This document shows positions 33,004 through 42,118 of a stretch of 60,134 nucleotides of DNA, in pieces. The stretch's first letter is position 1, and each line of letters begins with the position of its first letter. Below the pieces are notes generated by a model. The model did no database searches and had not been told where the DNA came from. It worked only from the letters and a program-made list of their open reading frames with translations. The position numbers and the translations under genes were made by a program. The stretch comes from WHTX01 sp038255145 (lineage in GTDB: Bacteria; Actinomycetota; Acidimicrobiia; Acidimicrobiales; CAIXPF01), in contig JBBSLP010000033.1 in assembly GCA_038255145.1 (NCBI GenBank), positions 1 to 60,134 on the forward strand, written 5' to 3'.

Positions 33004-34026
33004 GTGGCCCAGCCCGTGGCGCTGTACCTGCAAGATGCCCACCCGCTCCGCGACGCCATGGACTTCGTGCGCTACGCCGAGGACAAGGGCTTCGCCGCCG
33101 TGTGGCAGGCCGAGTCCCGCCTGGTGCGTGAGGCCACGGTGCCTCTGGCCGCCTTCGGGGCGGTCACCGAGCGCATCGCCCTGGGTTCGGGGGTGGTCGA
33201 CTGCTGGACCCGCAACGCGGCCCGGCTGGCGGCCACGTTCTCCACCCTCGACGACCTGGCCCCGGGCCGGGCCATCCTCGGTGTCGGTGCGTGGTGGGAC
33301 CCCTTGGCGGCCAAGGTCGGCATCTCCCGGGCCCGTCCCCTGCGCATGATGCGCGAGATCGTCGAATCGGTGCGGGCCCTGTTGCGCTGTGACGGGCCGG
33401 TGACCTTCGAGGGCGAGTTCGTGCACCTCGACGGGGTCGAGCTCGACTACGTGCACGAGGAGCGCCGGGCCAAGCAGGTGCCCATCTACATCGGGGCCAC
33501 CGGCCTGCAGATGATGGAGCTGACCGGGGAGATCGCCGACGGCGCCCTGCTCAACTACCTGGTGTCGCCCAGCTACAACACAAGGGCCATCGAGGCCCTG
33601 GACAAGGGGGCCCGCAAGGCCGGCCGCACCTGGCAGGACCTCGACACCCCTCAGCTCGTGGTGTGCTCGGTGGCGTCGTCGGACTCCGAGGAGGACCGCC
33701 GGGCCGCGCTCGACGGCGCCCGCCTGCTCGTCACCCAGTACCTGGGCCAGCAGCCCCACATCATGGCGGCGTCCGGGGTGCCCTCGTCCCTGCTCGACGA
33801 CATCGGCTCGGTGCTGACGTGGCCGGCCACCCACGACCAGGTGGTGGCCGCATCGAAGCTCGTGCCCGACGAGGTCGTGCAGCTGGTGGCCGCGGCGGGC
33901 ACCGTCGACGAGTGCCGCACCAAGGTCAAGCACTACCTCGACAACGGCTGCTCCTGTCCCGTCCTCTACCCCCTGGGCGCCGACGTCCGGGCCATGATCG
34001 ACGCCTTCGCCGACTGGACCCCCTAG
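33004..34026 (+). CDS. Luciferase-family (F420- or FMN-dependent) oxidoreductase
   Basis: 340 residues from GTG 33004. TIM-barrel pattern of the LLM class: FVRYAEDKGFAAVWQAE near the start, ALGSGVVDCWTRNA, GVGAWWDPLA, PIYIGATGLQMMELTGEIAD. Subgroup features do not let me decide between F420 and FMN. It follows the hydroxylase/amidohydrolase pair with a 35-base gap, suggesting one operon for breakdown of a ring compound. Confidence 0.85.
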   Translation: MAQPVALYLQDAHPLRDAMDFVRYAEDKGFAAVWQAESRLVREATVPLAAFGAVTERIALGSGVVDCWTRNAARLAATFSTLDDLAPGRAILGVGAWWDPLAAKVGISRARPLRMMREIVESVRALLRCDGPVTFEGEFVHLDGVELDYVHEERRAKQVPIYIGATGLQMMELTGEIADGALLNYLVSPSYNTRAIEALDKGARKAGRTWQDLDTPQLVVCSVASSDSEEDRRAALDGARLLVTQYLGQQPHIMAASGVPSSLLDDIGSVLTWPATHDQVVAASKLVPDEVVQLVAAAGTVDECRTKVKHYLDNGCSCPVLYPLGADVRAMIDAFADWTP

Positions 34027-34036
34027 CCGTCGAATC

Positions 34037-34053
34037 GCCGTCGAATCGACGGC
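34037..34053. terminator. Short hairpin between convergent genes
   Basis: GCCGTC, loop GAATC, GACGGC between the LLM gene (plus) and the P1 peptidase (minus). Stem only 6 bp; there is a second cgtcgaatcg copy just before it. Weak bidirectional terminator candidate. Confidence 0.35.
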
Positions 34054-34086
34054 CGGCGTGGAGTCGAGGCCGCCCGGCCGGCGGGG

Positions 34087-35040
34087 TCAGCGGTGGGCGC
34101 GGGGGTCGGCGGGGAAGTCGGGGGTGCCGGTGGCGTGGGCCACGGCCGAGCGCACGGCTGCGGCCACGGCTTCAGCGGCCAGCTCGGCCACCAGGTCGGG
34201 GTTGGCCGGCTCGGGGACCTGGCCGGTGGCCAGGACGAAGATGATGTCGCCGTCAGCCGAGGTGTGCACCGGGCGCACCGAGCGGGCGATGCCGGTGTGG
34301 GCCAGGTCGGCGGCCCGGCAGGCGTGGGCCTTGGTCAGGGTGGCGTCGGTGACCACGCAGCCGATGACGGTGTTGGTGCCCGCCGTCGGCGGCTCTCCCC
34401 ACGCCGCCACCTGGGCCATGGTCTGGATGGGGTAGCGGGGAGCACCGTCGGGGGCCCGGCTGCCGGCCAGGACCTCGCCGTGCTCGTCGATGACCTCGCC
34501 CACGGGGTTGACGGCCATGATGGCGCCCACGGTGATGCCCCCACCCGAGGCCACGGCCCAGCCCTGGCCCCCGGCCACCCCGAACTGGCGGCCCGACAGC
34601 TTGCCGGCCACGCAGCCTGCCCCCACCCCCACCGATCCCTGCGGCGGGTCAAGGGCGGTGGCGGCCTCGCAGGCCAACCGGCCCTCGGCCGCACCGGGCC
34701 GGGCCTGGCCCTTCTCGTAGAGGTCGAAGACCACGGCGGCACCGACGATGGGCACCGTGGCCGTGGGCAGTTCGAAGCCGATGCCGCGCTCCTCGCACCA
34801 GGCCATGACGCCATCAGCCGTTGCCAACCCGAAAGCCGAGCCCCCGGTGAGCACGATGGCGTGGCACTGCTCGACCGAGCCGGTGGGCGACAACGCCGGG
34901 GTCTCCCGGCTGCCCGGGGCCCCGCCGCGCACCGCGGACCCGCCCACCGTCCCCACGGGCGCCAGCACCACCGTCACCCCGGTGGGCTGGTCCGGGTGGG
35001 TCCAACAGCCGACCTGCACGCCGTCGACGCCGAGGGCCAT
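34087..35040 (-). CDS. P1 family peptidase (DmpA/S58 type)
   Basis: 317 residues from ATG 35040. GGSAFGLATADGVM and GVGAGCVAGKL are typical of S58/DmpA aminopeptidase-esterases, which self-cleave before a Ser/Thr nucleophile; here the candidate is the Thr of AGTNTVIGCVVTDA. Predicted to act as an aminopeptidase or beta-peptidyl hydrolase after autoprocessing. Divergent from the DUF2520/pan operon. Confidence 0.87.
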   Translation of the reverse strand: MALGVDGVQVGCWTHPDQPTGVTVVLAPVGTVGGSAVRGGAPGSRETPALSPTGSVEQCHAIVLTGGSAFGLATADGVMAWCEERGIGFELPTATVPIVGAAVVFDLYEKGQARPGAAEGRLACEAATALDPPQGSVGVGAGCVAGKLSGRQFGVAGGQGWAVASGGGITVGAIMAVNPVGEVIDEHGEVLAGSRAPDGAPRYPIQTMAQVAAWGEPPTAGTNTVIGCVVTDATLTKAHACRAADLAHTGIARSVRPVHTSADGDIIFVLATGQVPEPANPDLVAELAAEAVAAAVRSAVAHATGTPDFPADPRAHR

Positions 35041-35204
35041 GGAGGCACCGTAACCCCGCCTCCGGGGTGGCGCCCATCGTCGGCGCTGAGGGCCCGTCAC
35101 GGACCGAACCCGAACGGCGGTGCCACCCGCGCCGTCCACCGGACGTCCATTGGCGGTTGCGGTCCCCCGTCCGCCAAGCTGGGCGCGCTCAGGGGGAACG
35201 CTCG

Positions 35205-35936
35205 ATGCGAACGGTGCGGATCATAGGTCCAGGCCGGGTGGGGCGGTCGCTGGGCCGCTCGCTCGAAGAGGCTGGATGGGGGCTCCAGCCCTACGTGAAG
35301 CGGACCGACGACCCGGCGCGCGCCGCGGCCGGGGTCGACCTGCTCGTCATCACCACCCCTGATGCCGCCATAGCGGGGGTGGCCAACGCCGTCCGCCCCC
35401 AGGAGGAGACCGTCGTGGTCCATTGCTCGGGTGCTCTCGACCTGGATGTGCTCGCGCCCCACCGGCGCCGGGCCTCGCTCCACCCCCTGGCCTCGCTTCC
35501 CGACGCCGACATCGGCGCCGCCCGGCTGGCCGACGGGTGCGCGTTCGCCGTCGATGGCGACCCCCTCGTCGACGAGGTCGTGACCACGTTGGGTGGCCGA
35601 TCGTTCCGGGTGGCCGCCGAACAGCGCACCCTCTACCACGCCGCGGCCACCATCGCCGCCAACCACCTCGTGGCCCTCATGGGCCAGGTGGAGCGGGTGG
35701 CCGCCGCCGTCGGCCTGCCCCTCGACGCCTACCTCGACCTGGCCGCCCAGAGCCTCGACAACGTGCGCTCGCTGGGCCCGGTCCTGGCCCTCACCGGTCC
35801 CGTGGCCCGGGGCGACCATGCCACCGTGGCCCGCCACATCGACGCCCTGGCCGCCCTCGACCCCGGCGAGGTGCCGGCCTACGAGGCCATGGCCGAACTG
35901 GCCGGTCGCCTGGTCGACGCCCGGAGCGCGGCATGA
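35205..35936 (+). CDS. Rossmann/DUF2520 oxidoreductase
   Basis: 243 residues from ATG 35205 with AGGGGGA upstream. N-terminal NAD(P) motif IIGPGRVGRSLGRSLEEAG, then HCSGALDLDVL, SLHPLASLPD, and the C-terminal helical DUF2520 domain (ANHLVALMGQVERVA). This family often sits in front of panC and panB and has been suspected to act in pantothenate synthesis as a ketopantoate reductase substitute. Its TGA overlaps the panC ATG by 4 bases (ATGA). Confidence 0.85.
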   Translation: MRTVRIIGPGRVGRSLGRSLEEAGWGLQPYVKRTDDPARAAAGVDLLVITTPDAAIAGVANAVRPQEETVVVHCSGALDLDVLAPHRRRASLHPLASLPDADIGAARLADGCAFAVDGDPLVDEVVTTLGGRSFRVAAEQRTLYHAAATIAANHLVALMGQVERVAAAVGLPLDAYLDLAAQSLDNVRSLGPVLALTGPVARGDHATVARHIDALAALDPGEVPAYEAMAELAGRLVDARSAA

Positions 35937-36793
35937 GCGCCCAGGTGGTGCGCACCGTGGCCGACGTCCGCGACGCCCACGACGGGGTGCGGGGGTGGGG
36001 TGGCGTCGTCGGCCTGGTGCCGACCATGGGCTACCTGCACGAGGGTCACGCCAGCCTCATCGAGACGGCCCGCAAGACCTGCGACCACGTCAGCGTGTCC
36101 ATCTTCGTCAACCCCCTGCAGTTCGGGGTCAACGAGGACCTGTCCACCTACCCCCGGGACCTGCCCCGGGACGTGGCCCGGGCCACCGACGCCGGCGCCG
36201 ACCTGATCTTCGCCCCGTCGCTCGACGAGATGTACCCCGGCGGGCGACCGCTCACCGCGGTCACCGTCGAGCAGGTCACCGATCGCTGGGAGGGGGCGGT
36301 CCGTCCCGGCCACTTCAGCGGCGTGGCCACCGTGGTGGCCAAGCTGTTCGCCATCGCCGGGCCCTGCCAGGCCTTCTTCGGCGACAAGGACTACCAGCAG
36401 CTCCAGGTCGTGCGGCGCATGGCCACGGACCTCAACCTGCCGGTGGACGTCGTCGGCTGTCCCACCATCCGCGAGACCGACGGGCTGGCCCTGTCCAGCC
36501 GCAACGTGTACCTGGGCGAGGACGAGCGCCGGGCGGCGCTCGTGCTGCGCCGGGCCCTCGACGCCGGGGTGGCCGCCGTGCACCAGGGCCAGAGCGACCC
36601 CGCCGCCGTCGACGCCACCATGGCCGCGGTGGTGGCCGGCGAGCCCCTGGCCGACCTCGACTACGCCGCCATCGTGGCTGCGGACACCCTCGAACCGCCC
36701 GCGGCGTTGGTGGCGGGCACCTACCGCCTGCTCATCGCGGCCCGGGTGGGCAAGCCCCGCCTCATCGACAACGCCGGCGTCGTCGTCGGCTGA
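35933..36793 (+). CDS. panC: Pantothenate synthetase
   Basis: 286 residues. PTMGYLHEGHASLI carries the HxGH nucleotidyl-transfer motif; FVNPLQFGVNEDLSTYPR and FFGDKDYQQLQVVRRM are further family signatures, and SSRNVYL lies near the C-terminal part. It joins pantoate and beta-alanine with ATP in the cytoplasm. Translation is coupled to the gene before it. Confidence 0.96.
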   Translation: MSAQVVRTVADVRDAHDGVRGWGGVVGLVPTMGYLHEGHASLIETARKTCDHVSVSIFVNPLQFGVNEDLSTYPRDLPRDVARATDAGADLIFAPSLDEMYPGGRPLTAVTVEQVTDRWEGAVRPGHFSGVATVVAKLFAIAGPCQAFFGDKDYQQLQVVRRMATDLNLPVDVVGCPTIRETDGLALSSRNVYLGEDERRAALVLRRALDAGVAAVHQGQSDPAAVDATMAAVVAGEPLADLDYAAIVAADTLEPPAALVAGTYRLLIAARVGKPRLIDNAGVVVG

Positions 36794-36812
36794 CCGTCAC
36801 GGTCACCTCGGC

Positions 36813-36896
36813 ACAGGCCCACCGGCACAGTCACACCCGCACAGGCACACCCGCACAGGCACACCCGCACAGGCACATCGGCACAGGCACAGTCCG
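36813..36896. repeat. 14-bp tandem repeat x6 between panC and panB
   Basis: Six units of acaggcacacccgc: degenerate at 36813 and 36827, exact at 36841 and 36855, degenerate at 36869 and 36883. No spacers, so not CRISPR. It fills most of the intergenic gap within the pan operon. Confidence 0.85.
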
Positions 36897-36917
36897 ATCG
36901 GAACGGGAGCACCCAGC

Positions 36918-37760
36918 ATGGCTCGCACGTGGAACGCGCCGGCCCTCGCCCGGTACAAGGCGCTCGACGGCGCCCCGCCCTTGGTGATGGTGACGGCCTA
37001 TGACGCCCCCGGGGCGCGCATCGCCACCGCGGCGGGCGTCGACCTCATCCTCGTCGGTGACAGCGTCGCCAACGTGGTGTTGGGCTACGACTCGACCCTG
37101 CACGTCACCATCGACGACATGGCCCACCACACCGCGGCGGTGGCCCGGGCCAAGCCCGTGCCCTTCGTGGTGGCCGACCTGCCCTGGGGCAGCTACCACA
37201 CCACCCCGGCCGAGGCCGTCCACCACGCCATCCGCCTGGTGCGGGCGGGGGCCCAGGCCGTGAAGCTCGAGGGCGGCATCAACCGGGTGGCGGTGATCGA
37301 AGCCATCATCAACGCCGAGATCCCCGTGATGGGCCACATCGGGCTCACGCCGCAGTCCGAGCTGGCCATGGGCGGGCACCGCATCCAGGGTCGCAACCTC
37401 GACGCGGCCAAGCGCCTGGTCGACGAGGGTCGGGCCCTGGCCGCGGCCGGGGTGTTCGGCATCGTCATCGAGGGTGTCCCGAGCCCGGTGGGCAAGGCGG
37501 TGACCGATGCCATCTCGGTGCCCACCATCGGCATCGGCGCCGGGCCCGACACCGACGGCCAGGTGCTGGTCTTCCACGACGTGTTGGGCCTCGAGGAGCG
37601 CCTCCACCCCAAGTTCGTGCGCCGCTACGCCGAGTTGGGCACGGCCGCCTCCGACGCCCTGGCCCTGTTCGCCGCCGACGTCCGGGCCGGCCGGTTCCCC
37701 GCCGAGGGCGAGACCTACTCGGCCAGCGAGGACCTCGGCGCCGCCCTGCGCGTCTACTGA
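36918..37760 (+). CDS. panB: 3-methyl-2-oxobutanoate hydroxymethyltransferase
   Basis: 280 residues from ATG 36918, with GGGAG upstream. MVTAYDAPGARIA, VGDSVANVVLGYDSTLHVT, ADLPWGSYHTT, VKLEGG and GHIGLTPQ are all family signatures. It makes ketopantoate from 2-oxoisovalerate, the first step of pantothenate synthesis, and completes the pan group with panC and the DUF2520 gene. Confidence 0.96.
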   Translation: MARTWNAPALARYKALDGAPPLVMVTAYDAPGARIATAAGVDLILVGDSVANVVLGYDSTLHVTIDDMAHHTAAVARAKPVPFVVADLPWGSYHTTPAEAVHHAIRLVRAGAQAVKLEGGINRVAVIEAIINAEIPVMGHIGLTPQSELAMGGHRIQGRNLDAAKRLVDEGRALAAAGVFGIVIEGVPSPVGKAVTDAISVPTIGIGAGPDTDGQVLVFHDVLGLEERLHPKFVRRYAELGTAASDALALFAADVRAGRFPAEGETYSASEDLGAALRVY

Positions 37761-37891
37761 GCGCCGTCCGGGGCTGGGCGTCGGGCCGACGCCGTCACGC
37801 TCGTGTCCCAAAGGGCGCGCCGGACGGAAAGGTGAACCGTACGTTTCCTCCTCCCGTAGGGCCGGGGCGCAGCGGCAGACTGGTCGGCACC

Positions 37892-38752
37892 ATGTCCGGC
37901 CTGCTCCGACCCGCCACCCTCGACGCCGCCCTGAGCGCCCTCGGCGACGACCCCGAGCTCACAGTGCTGGCCGGGGGCACCGACCTCATGGTCGCGGTGA
38001 ACTACGGCCAGCGCCGCCCCACCGCCGTGCTCTCCCTGCGCCGGCTCGACGAGCTGACCGGCTGGCGCGGCGACGGCGACGACGTCGTCCTCGGATCGCG
38101 CCTCACCTACGCCGAGATGCAGCACGGTGAGCTGGCGGAGCTGCTGCCGGGCCTGGCGCAGGCCGCCCGCACCGTGGGCTCACCCCAGATCCGGGCCACC
38201 GGCACCATCGGCGGCAACCTGGGCACGGCGTCGCCGGCCGGGGACACCCTGCCCGTGCTCGCCGCCTACGACGCCACCGTCGAGGTGGCCTCGGCTGCGG
38301 ACGGGCACCGCCGGGTGCCCATGGCCGAGTTCGTGGTCGGCCCCAAGCGCACCACCCTGCGCCCCGGCGAGCTCATCACCGGGGTGCGCATCCGTGTCCC
38401 CCACGGACCCCAGGAGTTCCTCAAGATCGGCCCCCGCAACGCCATGGTCATCGCCGTGGCCAACTGCGCCCTGGTGGCCGACCGGGACACGGCCACCGTG
38501 CGCTGCGCCCTGGGATCGGTCGGCCCCGTGCCCCTGCGCTGCGTCGACGCCGAGGCCTTCGTGGTCGACCACCTGGACTGGGACGCCGGCCGGGTCGACG
38601 ACCCCCGCACGTACGAGACCTTCGGAGCCCTGTGCGCCGAGGCGTCCCGCCCCATCGACGACCACCGGTCCACGGCCGAGTACCGACGCCACGCCACCGG
38701 GGTGCTGGCCCGACGTGCCCTCATGCGGGCGTTCCGAGGAGGAGGGGCGTGA
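37892..38752 (+). CDS. FAD subunit of molybdenum hydroxylase (CoxM/XdhB-like)
   Basis: 286 residues from ATG 37892. LAGGTDLMV and ATIGGNL-type TGTIGGNLGTASPAGD form the FAD site; a CO-dehydrogenase-flavoprotein C-terminal domain follows. It passes electrons from the iron-sulfur subunit to an acceptor. First gene of a three-gene operon with 4-base overlaps. Its start is about 130 bases after panB. Confidence 0.9.
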   Translation: MSGLLRPATLDAALSALGDDPELTVLAGGTDLMVAVNYGQRRPTAVLSLRRLDELTGWRGDGDDVVLGSRLTYAEMQHGELAELLPGLAQAARTVGSPQIRATGTIGGNLGTASPAGDTLPVLAAYDATVEVASAADGHRRVPMAEFVVGPKRTTLRPGELITGVRIRVPHGPQEFLKIGPRNAMVIAVANCALVADRDTATVRCALGSVGPVPLRCVDAEAFVVDHLDWDAGRVDDPRTYETFGALCAEASRPIDDHRSTAEYRRHATGVLARRALMRAFRGGGA

Positions 38753-39288
38753 CCACCGACGGGCCCATGGACCGAGCCACCGACGACGACACGGTCGACA
38801 GCGGCATCTACGAGCTGCGGGTCAACGGCGGGACCCGGGTGGTCGAGGGGGCGTGGCTGGGCGAGAGCCTGCTGAACGTGCTCCGTGATCGACTCGGCCT
38901 GTACGGGGCCAAGAACGCCTGTGAGCAGGGCGAGTGCGGGTCGTGCTCGGTCCTCGTCGACGGGCGGGTCGTGTGCTCGTGCCTGGAGCTGGCCGCGGCC
39001 TGCGTGGGCACCGATATCACCACCGTCGAGGGCCTCGACCCCACCGGGGCCCTGACCGACGTGCAGCGGGCCTTCGTCGAGGCCGGCGCCGTGCAGTGCG
39101 GCTTCTGCACCCCGGGACTGGTGGTGGCGGCCCACGAGCTGCTCGACCGCCGTCCCGACCCCTCCGAGCTCGAGATCCGCGAGTCGCTGGCCGGCAACCT
39201 GTGCCGCTGCACCGGCTACGGCCGCATCGTGGCTGCGGTCAGCGCCGCCGCCGCCGAGCGCCGGGCCGCCGCTGGAGGCCGGCCGTGA
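38749..39288 (+). CDS. [2Fe-2S] subunit of molybdenum hydroxylase (CoxS/XdhC-like)
   Basis: 179 residues from GTG 38749, overlapping the previous stop (GTGA), with GAGGAGG upstream; ATG 38767 is an alternative. Eight cluster cysteines are visible: CEQGECGSCSV plus a later Cys for the first cluster, CGFCTPG and LCRCTGY for the second. It links the molybdenum and FAD subunits. Confidence 0.93.
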   Translation: MTTDGPMDRATDDDTVDSGIYELRVNGGTRVVEGAWLGESLLNVLRDRLGLYGAKNACEQGECGSCSVLVDGRVVCSCLELAAACVGTDITTVEGLDPTGALTDVQRAFVEAGAVQCGFCTPGLVVAAHELLDRRPDPSELEIRESLAGNLCRCTGYGRIVAAVSAAAAERRAAAGGRP

Positions 39289-41627
39289 CCACCACGACGA
39301 CACCGACGACGCCCACCGGCACGACGGCGACGGGGATCACGACGACCACCACCCGGCCGCCGGCGGCGGGGATCGGCAGCGACGCCCGCCGGCCCGACGG
39401 CATCCCCAAGGTGCGGGGCGAGTTCGCCTTCTCGTCCGACCTGCACCGGCCACAGATGTTGTGGGGGCGCACCCTGCGCTCTCCCCTCCCCTACGCCCGC
39501 ATCCGCTCCATCGACATCTCCGGGGCCCTGGCCCTGCCCGGTGTGGCCGCGGTCATCACCGCCGAGGACGTGCCCGGGCGGGCCACCTACGGTCTCATCA
39601 GCTCTGACCAGCCCGTCTTCGCCGCCGACGTGGTCCGCTTCGTGGGCGAGGCCGTGGCTGCGGTGGCGGCCGAGACGCCCGAGCTGGCCCGGCGGGCCGT
39701 GGCCGCCATCGAGGTCGACTACGAGCCCCTCGACCCCCTGACCGACCCCGAGGACTGCTTCACCCGCGACCCCATCCACCCCGACGGCAACATCGTGCGC
39801 TCGGTGCCCATCCGCTTCGGGGACCCCGAGGCCCGGGGCGACGTCGTCGTCGAGGGCACCTACGTCATCGGCATGCAGGACCAGGCCTTCATGGGCCCCG
39901 AATCGGGCTTGGCCGTGCCCGACACCGACGGCAGCGTCGACCTGTGGGTGTCGACCCAGTTCCTCCACGTCGACCGGGACCAGGTGGCGGCGTGCCTGGG
40001 CCTGCCCGAGGAGGACGTACGGGTCCACCTGGGTGGGGTGGGCGGGGCCTTCGGCGCCCGTGAGGACGTCAGCTTCCACGTGCACAGCTGCCTGCTGGCC
40101 CTGCGCACGGGGCGGCCGGTCAAGTTCGTCTACCAGCGCGACGAGTCGTTCTACGGCCACGTCCACCGCCATCCCGGCACCATCTGGATGCGCCACCACG
40201 CCACCGGCGACGGCCGCCTCGTCAACATCGAGGCCCGCATCGTGCTCGACGGCGGGGCCTACGCCTCGTCGTCCCTGGCCGTCATCGCCAACGCCGCCCG
40301 CTTCGCCCCCGGTCCCTACCGCATCGACAACGCCAAGATCGACGCCTGGGTGGTGCGCACCAACAACCCGCCGTGTGGGGCCATGCGGGGCTTCGGCGCC
40401 GTGCAGGCGTGCTTCGCCCACGAAGCGCAGATGGACCTGTTGGCCGCCGAGCTCGACATCGACCCCATCGAGCTGCGACTGCTCAACGCGGCCCGCACCG
40501 GGGACCGGATGATCACCGGCCAGGTGCTCGAGGGTCCCGTGCCCGTCGAGGAGTGCATCCGGGCCTGCGTCGCCCTGCCCATGCCGCCGGCGCGCGACGA
40601 GGACCGATTGGCGTGGCCGGGGGGTGCGGGACGCACCGCCGATGCCGCTGACCTGCGCCGGGGCGTGGGCTTCGCCGTGGGCTACAAGAACCTGATGTTC
40701 TCCGAGGGCGAGATGGACGACGCCCACGCCGCCTGCCGCCTCGAAGCCGGGGTGGCCTCGATCACCAGCGCCTGCGCCGAGGTGGGCCAGGGCTTCGTCA
40801 CCATCGCCCAGCAGATCGCCCGCACCGTGTTGGGCACCCCCGACGTGGTCGTCGAGCCGGCGTCCACGGCCACCATCGGCACGGCGGGGTCGACGTCGGC
40901 GTCACGGCAGACGTGGATGTCGGGCGGTGCGGTGGAGAAGGCGTGCCGGGAGGTGGCCGAGGACGTGCGCGCGGCCTACGCCGCCGTGCTCGGCCTCGAG
41001 GCCGACCAGCTCGAGGTGGTCGACGGCCGCCTGCGCTCCGTGGCCGGGGCGACGGGGGCGGGGATGGGCGCGGCCATCGACGTGGCCGTGGCCGACGCCG
41101 TTCCCGGACGGCGCTTCGAGTCGAGCGTGCGCAACCGCCATGCCCCCACCTTCGCGCTCGACCGGTTCGGCCAGGGCGACTCCGACGTGGCCTGGGCCTT
41201 CGTGGCCCACCGGGCCGTGGTCGACGTCGACCCCGACCTGGGCCTGCTGCGGGTGGTGCAGATGGCCACGGCCCAGGACGTGGGCAGGGCCCTCAACCCG
41301 CTGCAGCTCATCGGCCAGATCGAGGGGGGCATCGCCCAGGGCGTGGGCCTGGCGGTGATGGAGGAGATCGTGATGGAGGACGGGCTGGTCAAGAACCCGT
41401 CGTTCACCGACTACCTCATCCCCACCATGCTGGACATGCCCGACGTGGAGATCGCCCTCATCGAGCAGCCCGACAGCCGGGGACCGTTCGGGGCCAAAGG
41501 CGTGGGCGAGCCCCCCACCCTGTCCTCGACCCCGGCCGTGGTCGCCGCCATCCGGGCCGCCACCGGCCTGGCCCTCGAACGGGTGCCCGTGCGCCCCCAG
41601 GACATCGCCCTCGCCCGCAAGGTCTGA
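39285..41627 (+). CDS. Molybdopterin subunit of molybdenum hydroxylase (XDH family)
   Basis: 780 residues from GTG 39285, overlapping the previous stop (GTGA); GGAGG precedes it. A Thr-rich leader of about 25 residues, then the aldehyde oxidase/xanthine dehydrogenase a/b hammerhead (VRGEFAFSSDL, DVPGRATYG) and Mo-binding domains (GGVGGAFGAREDVS, PPCGAMRGFGAVQ, GPFGAKGVGEPP with the catalytic Glu). The AYRCSFR loop of true CO dehydrogenase is absent, so CO oxidation is unlikely. The phosphoribosyltransferase at 42694, also purine-type, is nearby. Confidence 0.92.
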   Translation: MTTTTTPTTPTGTTATGITTTTTRPPAAGIGSDARRPDGIPKVRGEFAFSSDLHRPQMLWGRTLRSPLPYARIRSIDISGALALPGVAAVITAEDVPGRATYGLISSDQPVFAADVVRFVGEAVAAVAAETPELARRAVAAIEVDYEPLDPLTDPEDCFTRDPIHPDGNIVRSVPIRFGDPEARGDVVVEGTYVIGMQDQAFMGPESGLAVPDTDGSVDLWVSTQFLHVDRDQVAACLGLPEEDVRVHLGGVGGAFGAREDVSFHVHSCLLALRTGRPVKFVYQRDESFYGHVHRHPGTIWMRHHATGDGRLVNIEARIVLDGGAYASSSLAVIANAARFAPGPYRIDNAKIDAWVVRTNNPPCGAMRGFGAVQACFAHEAQMDLLAAELDIDPIELRLLNAARTGDRMITGQVLEGPVPVEECIRACVALPMPPARDEDRLAWPGGAGRTADAADLRRGVGFAVGYKNLMFSEGEMDDAHAACRLEAGVASITSACAEVGQGFVTIAQQIARTVLGTPDVVVEPASTATIGTAGSTSASRQTWMSGGAVEKACREVAEDVRAAYAAVLGLEADQLEVVDGRLRSVAGATGAGMGAAIDVAVADAVPGRRFESSVRNRHAPTFALDRFGQGDSDVAWAFVAHRAVVDVDPDLGLLRVVQMATAQDVGRALNPLQLIGQIEGGIAQGVGLAVMEEIVMEDGLVKNPSFTDYLIPTMLDMPDVEIALIEQPDSRGPFGAKGVGEPPTLSSTPAVVAAIRAATGLALERVPVRPQDIALARKV

Positions 41628-41659
41628 TGCGTTCGGTTGGCGGGCGGGCGGCCCGACGC

Positions 41660-42118
41660 TCAGGGCGACCGCAGGGCGTCGAGCTCAGCGGTGACGTCGG
41701 CCAGGGTGGTGGCGTCACCGCGGGCGTGGATGTCGGTGATGAGACCGTCGACGACGGTGAAGCGCAGCACGGCCACGAGGCGGCGGTGGGTGAAGGCGAG
41801 CACGGCGGGCTCGCCGTTGACGGGCTGGGACACGAGCGTGGCGCCGTGGCCGAAGTAACCCAACAGGCGGCGGGCCACGGTGGGCGCATCGGTGGCCACG
41901 GGCACGGGCACCCCGGGACCGAAGTCACCGTCACCGGACACGGCGGGGTCGAGCACGGCCATGAGCCCGGCCAGGTCACCCCGGGCGCAGGCGTCGATGA
42001 GGGCCTCGGTGACCTGGCGCTCCTCGGCCCGCCCCACACCGAAGCGGCGCACGTCGGCCGCGGCCACCACCCGCTGCCGGGAGGCTGCGGTGGCCGGGTC
42101 TGACGGCGTGATCTCCAC
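41660..42118 (-). pseudogene. C-terminal SnoaL remnant of a SigJ-type ECF sigma factor
   Basis: 152 residues can be read from GTG 42118, but only the SnoaL-like tail of SigJ-group sigma factors is present: ASRQRVVAAADVRRF, then VTEALIDACARGDLAGLMAV and the NTF2-like remainder (LVSQPVNGEPAVLAF). The sigma regions 2 and 4 that should precede it are missing; the sequence upstream of about 42100 belongs to another broken gene in the opposite direction. It may still express a small SnoaL protein, but it looks like a fragment. Confidence 0.6.

Noticed and set aside
36813..36896. CRISPR array between panC and panB
   Set aside because: Units are 14 bp, directly adjacent, with no spacers and no cas genes.
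39285..41627. CO dehydrogenase large subunit (coxL)
   Set aside because: The gene order FAD, 2Fe-2S, Mo subunit fits, but the AYRCSFR active-site loop of form I enzymes is absent and the loop reads PPCGAMRGFG.
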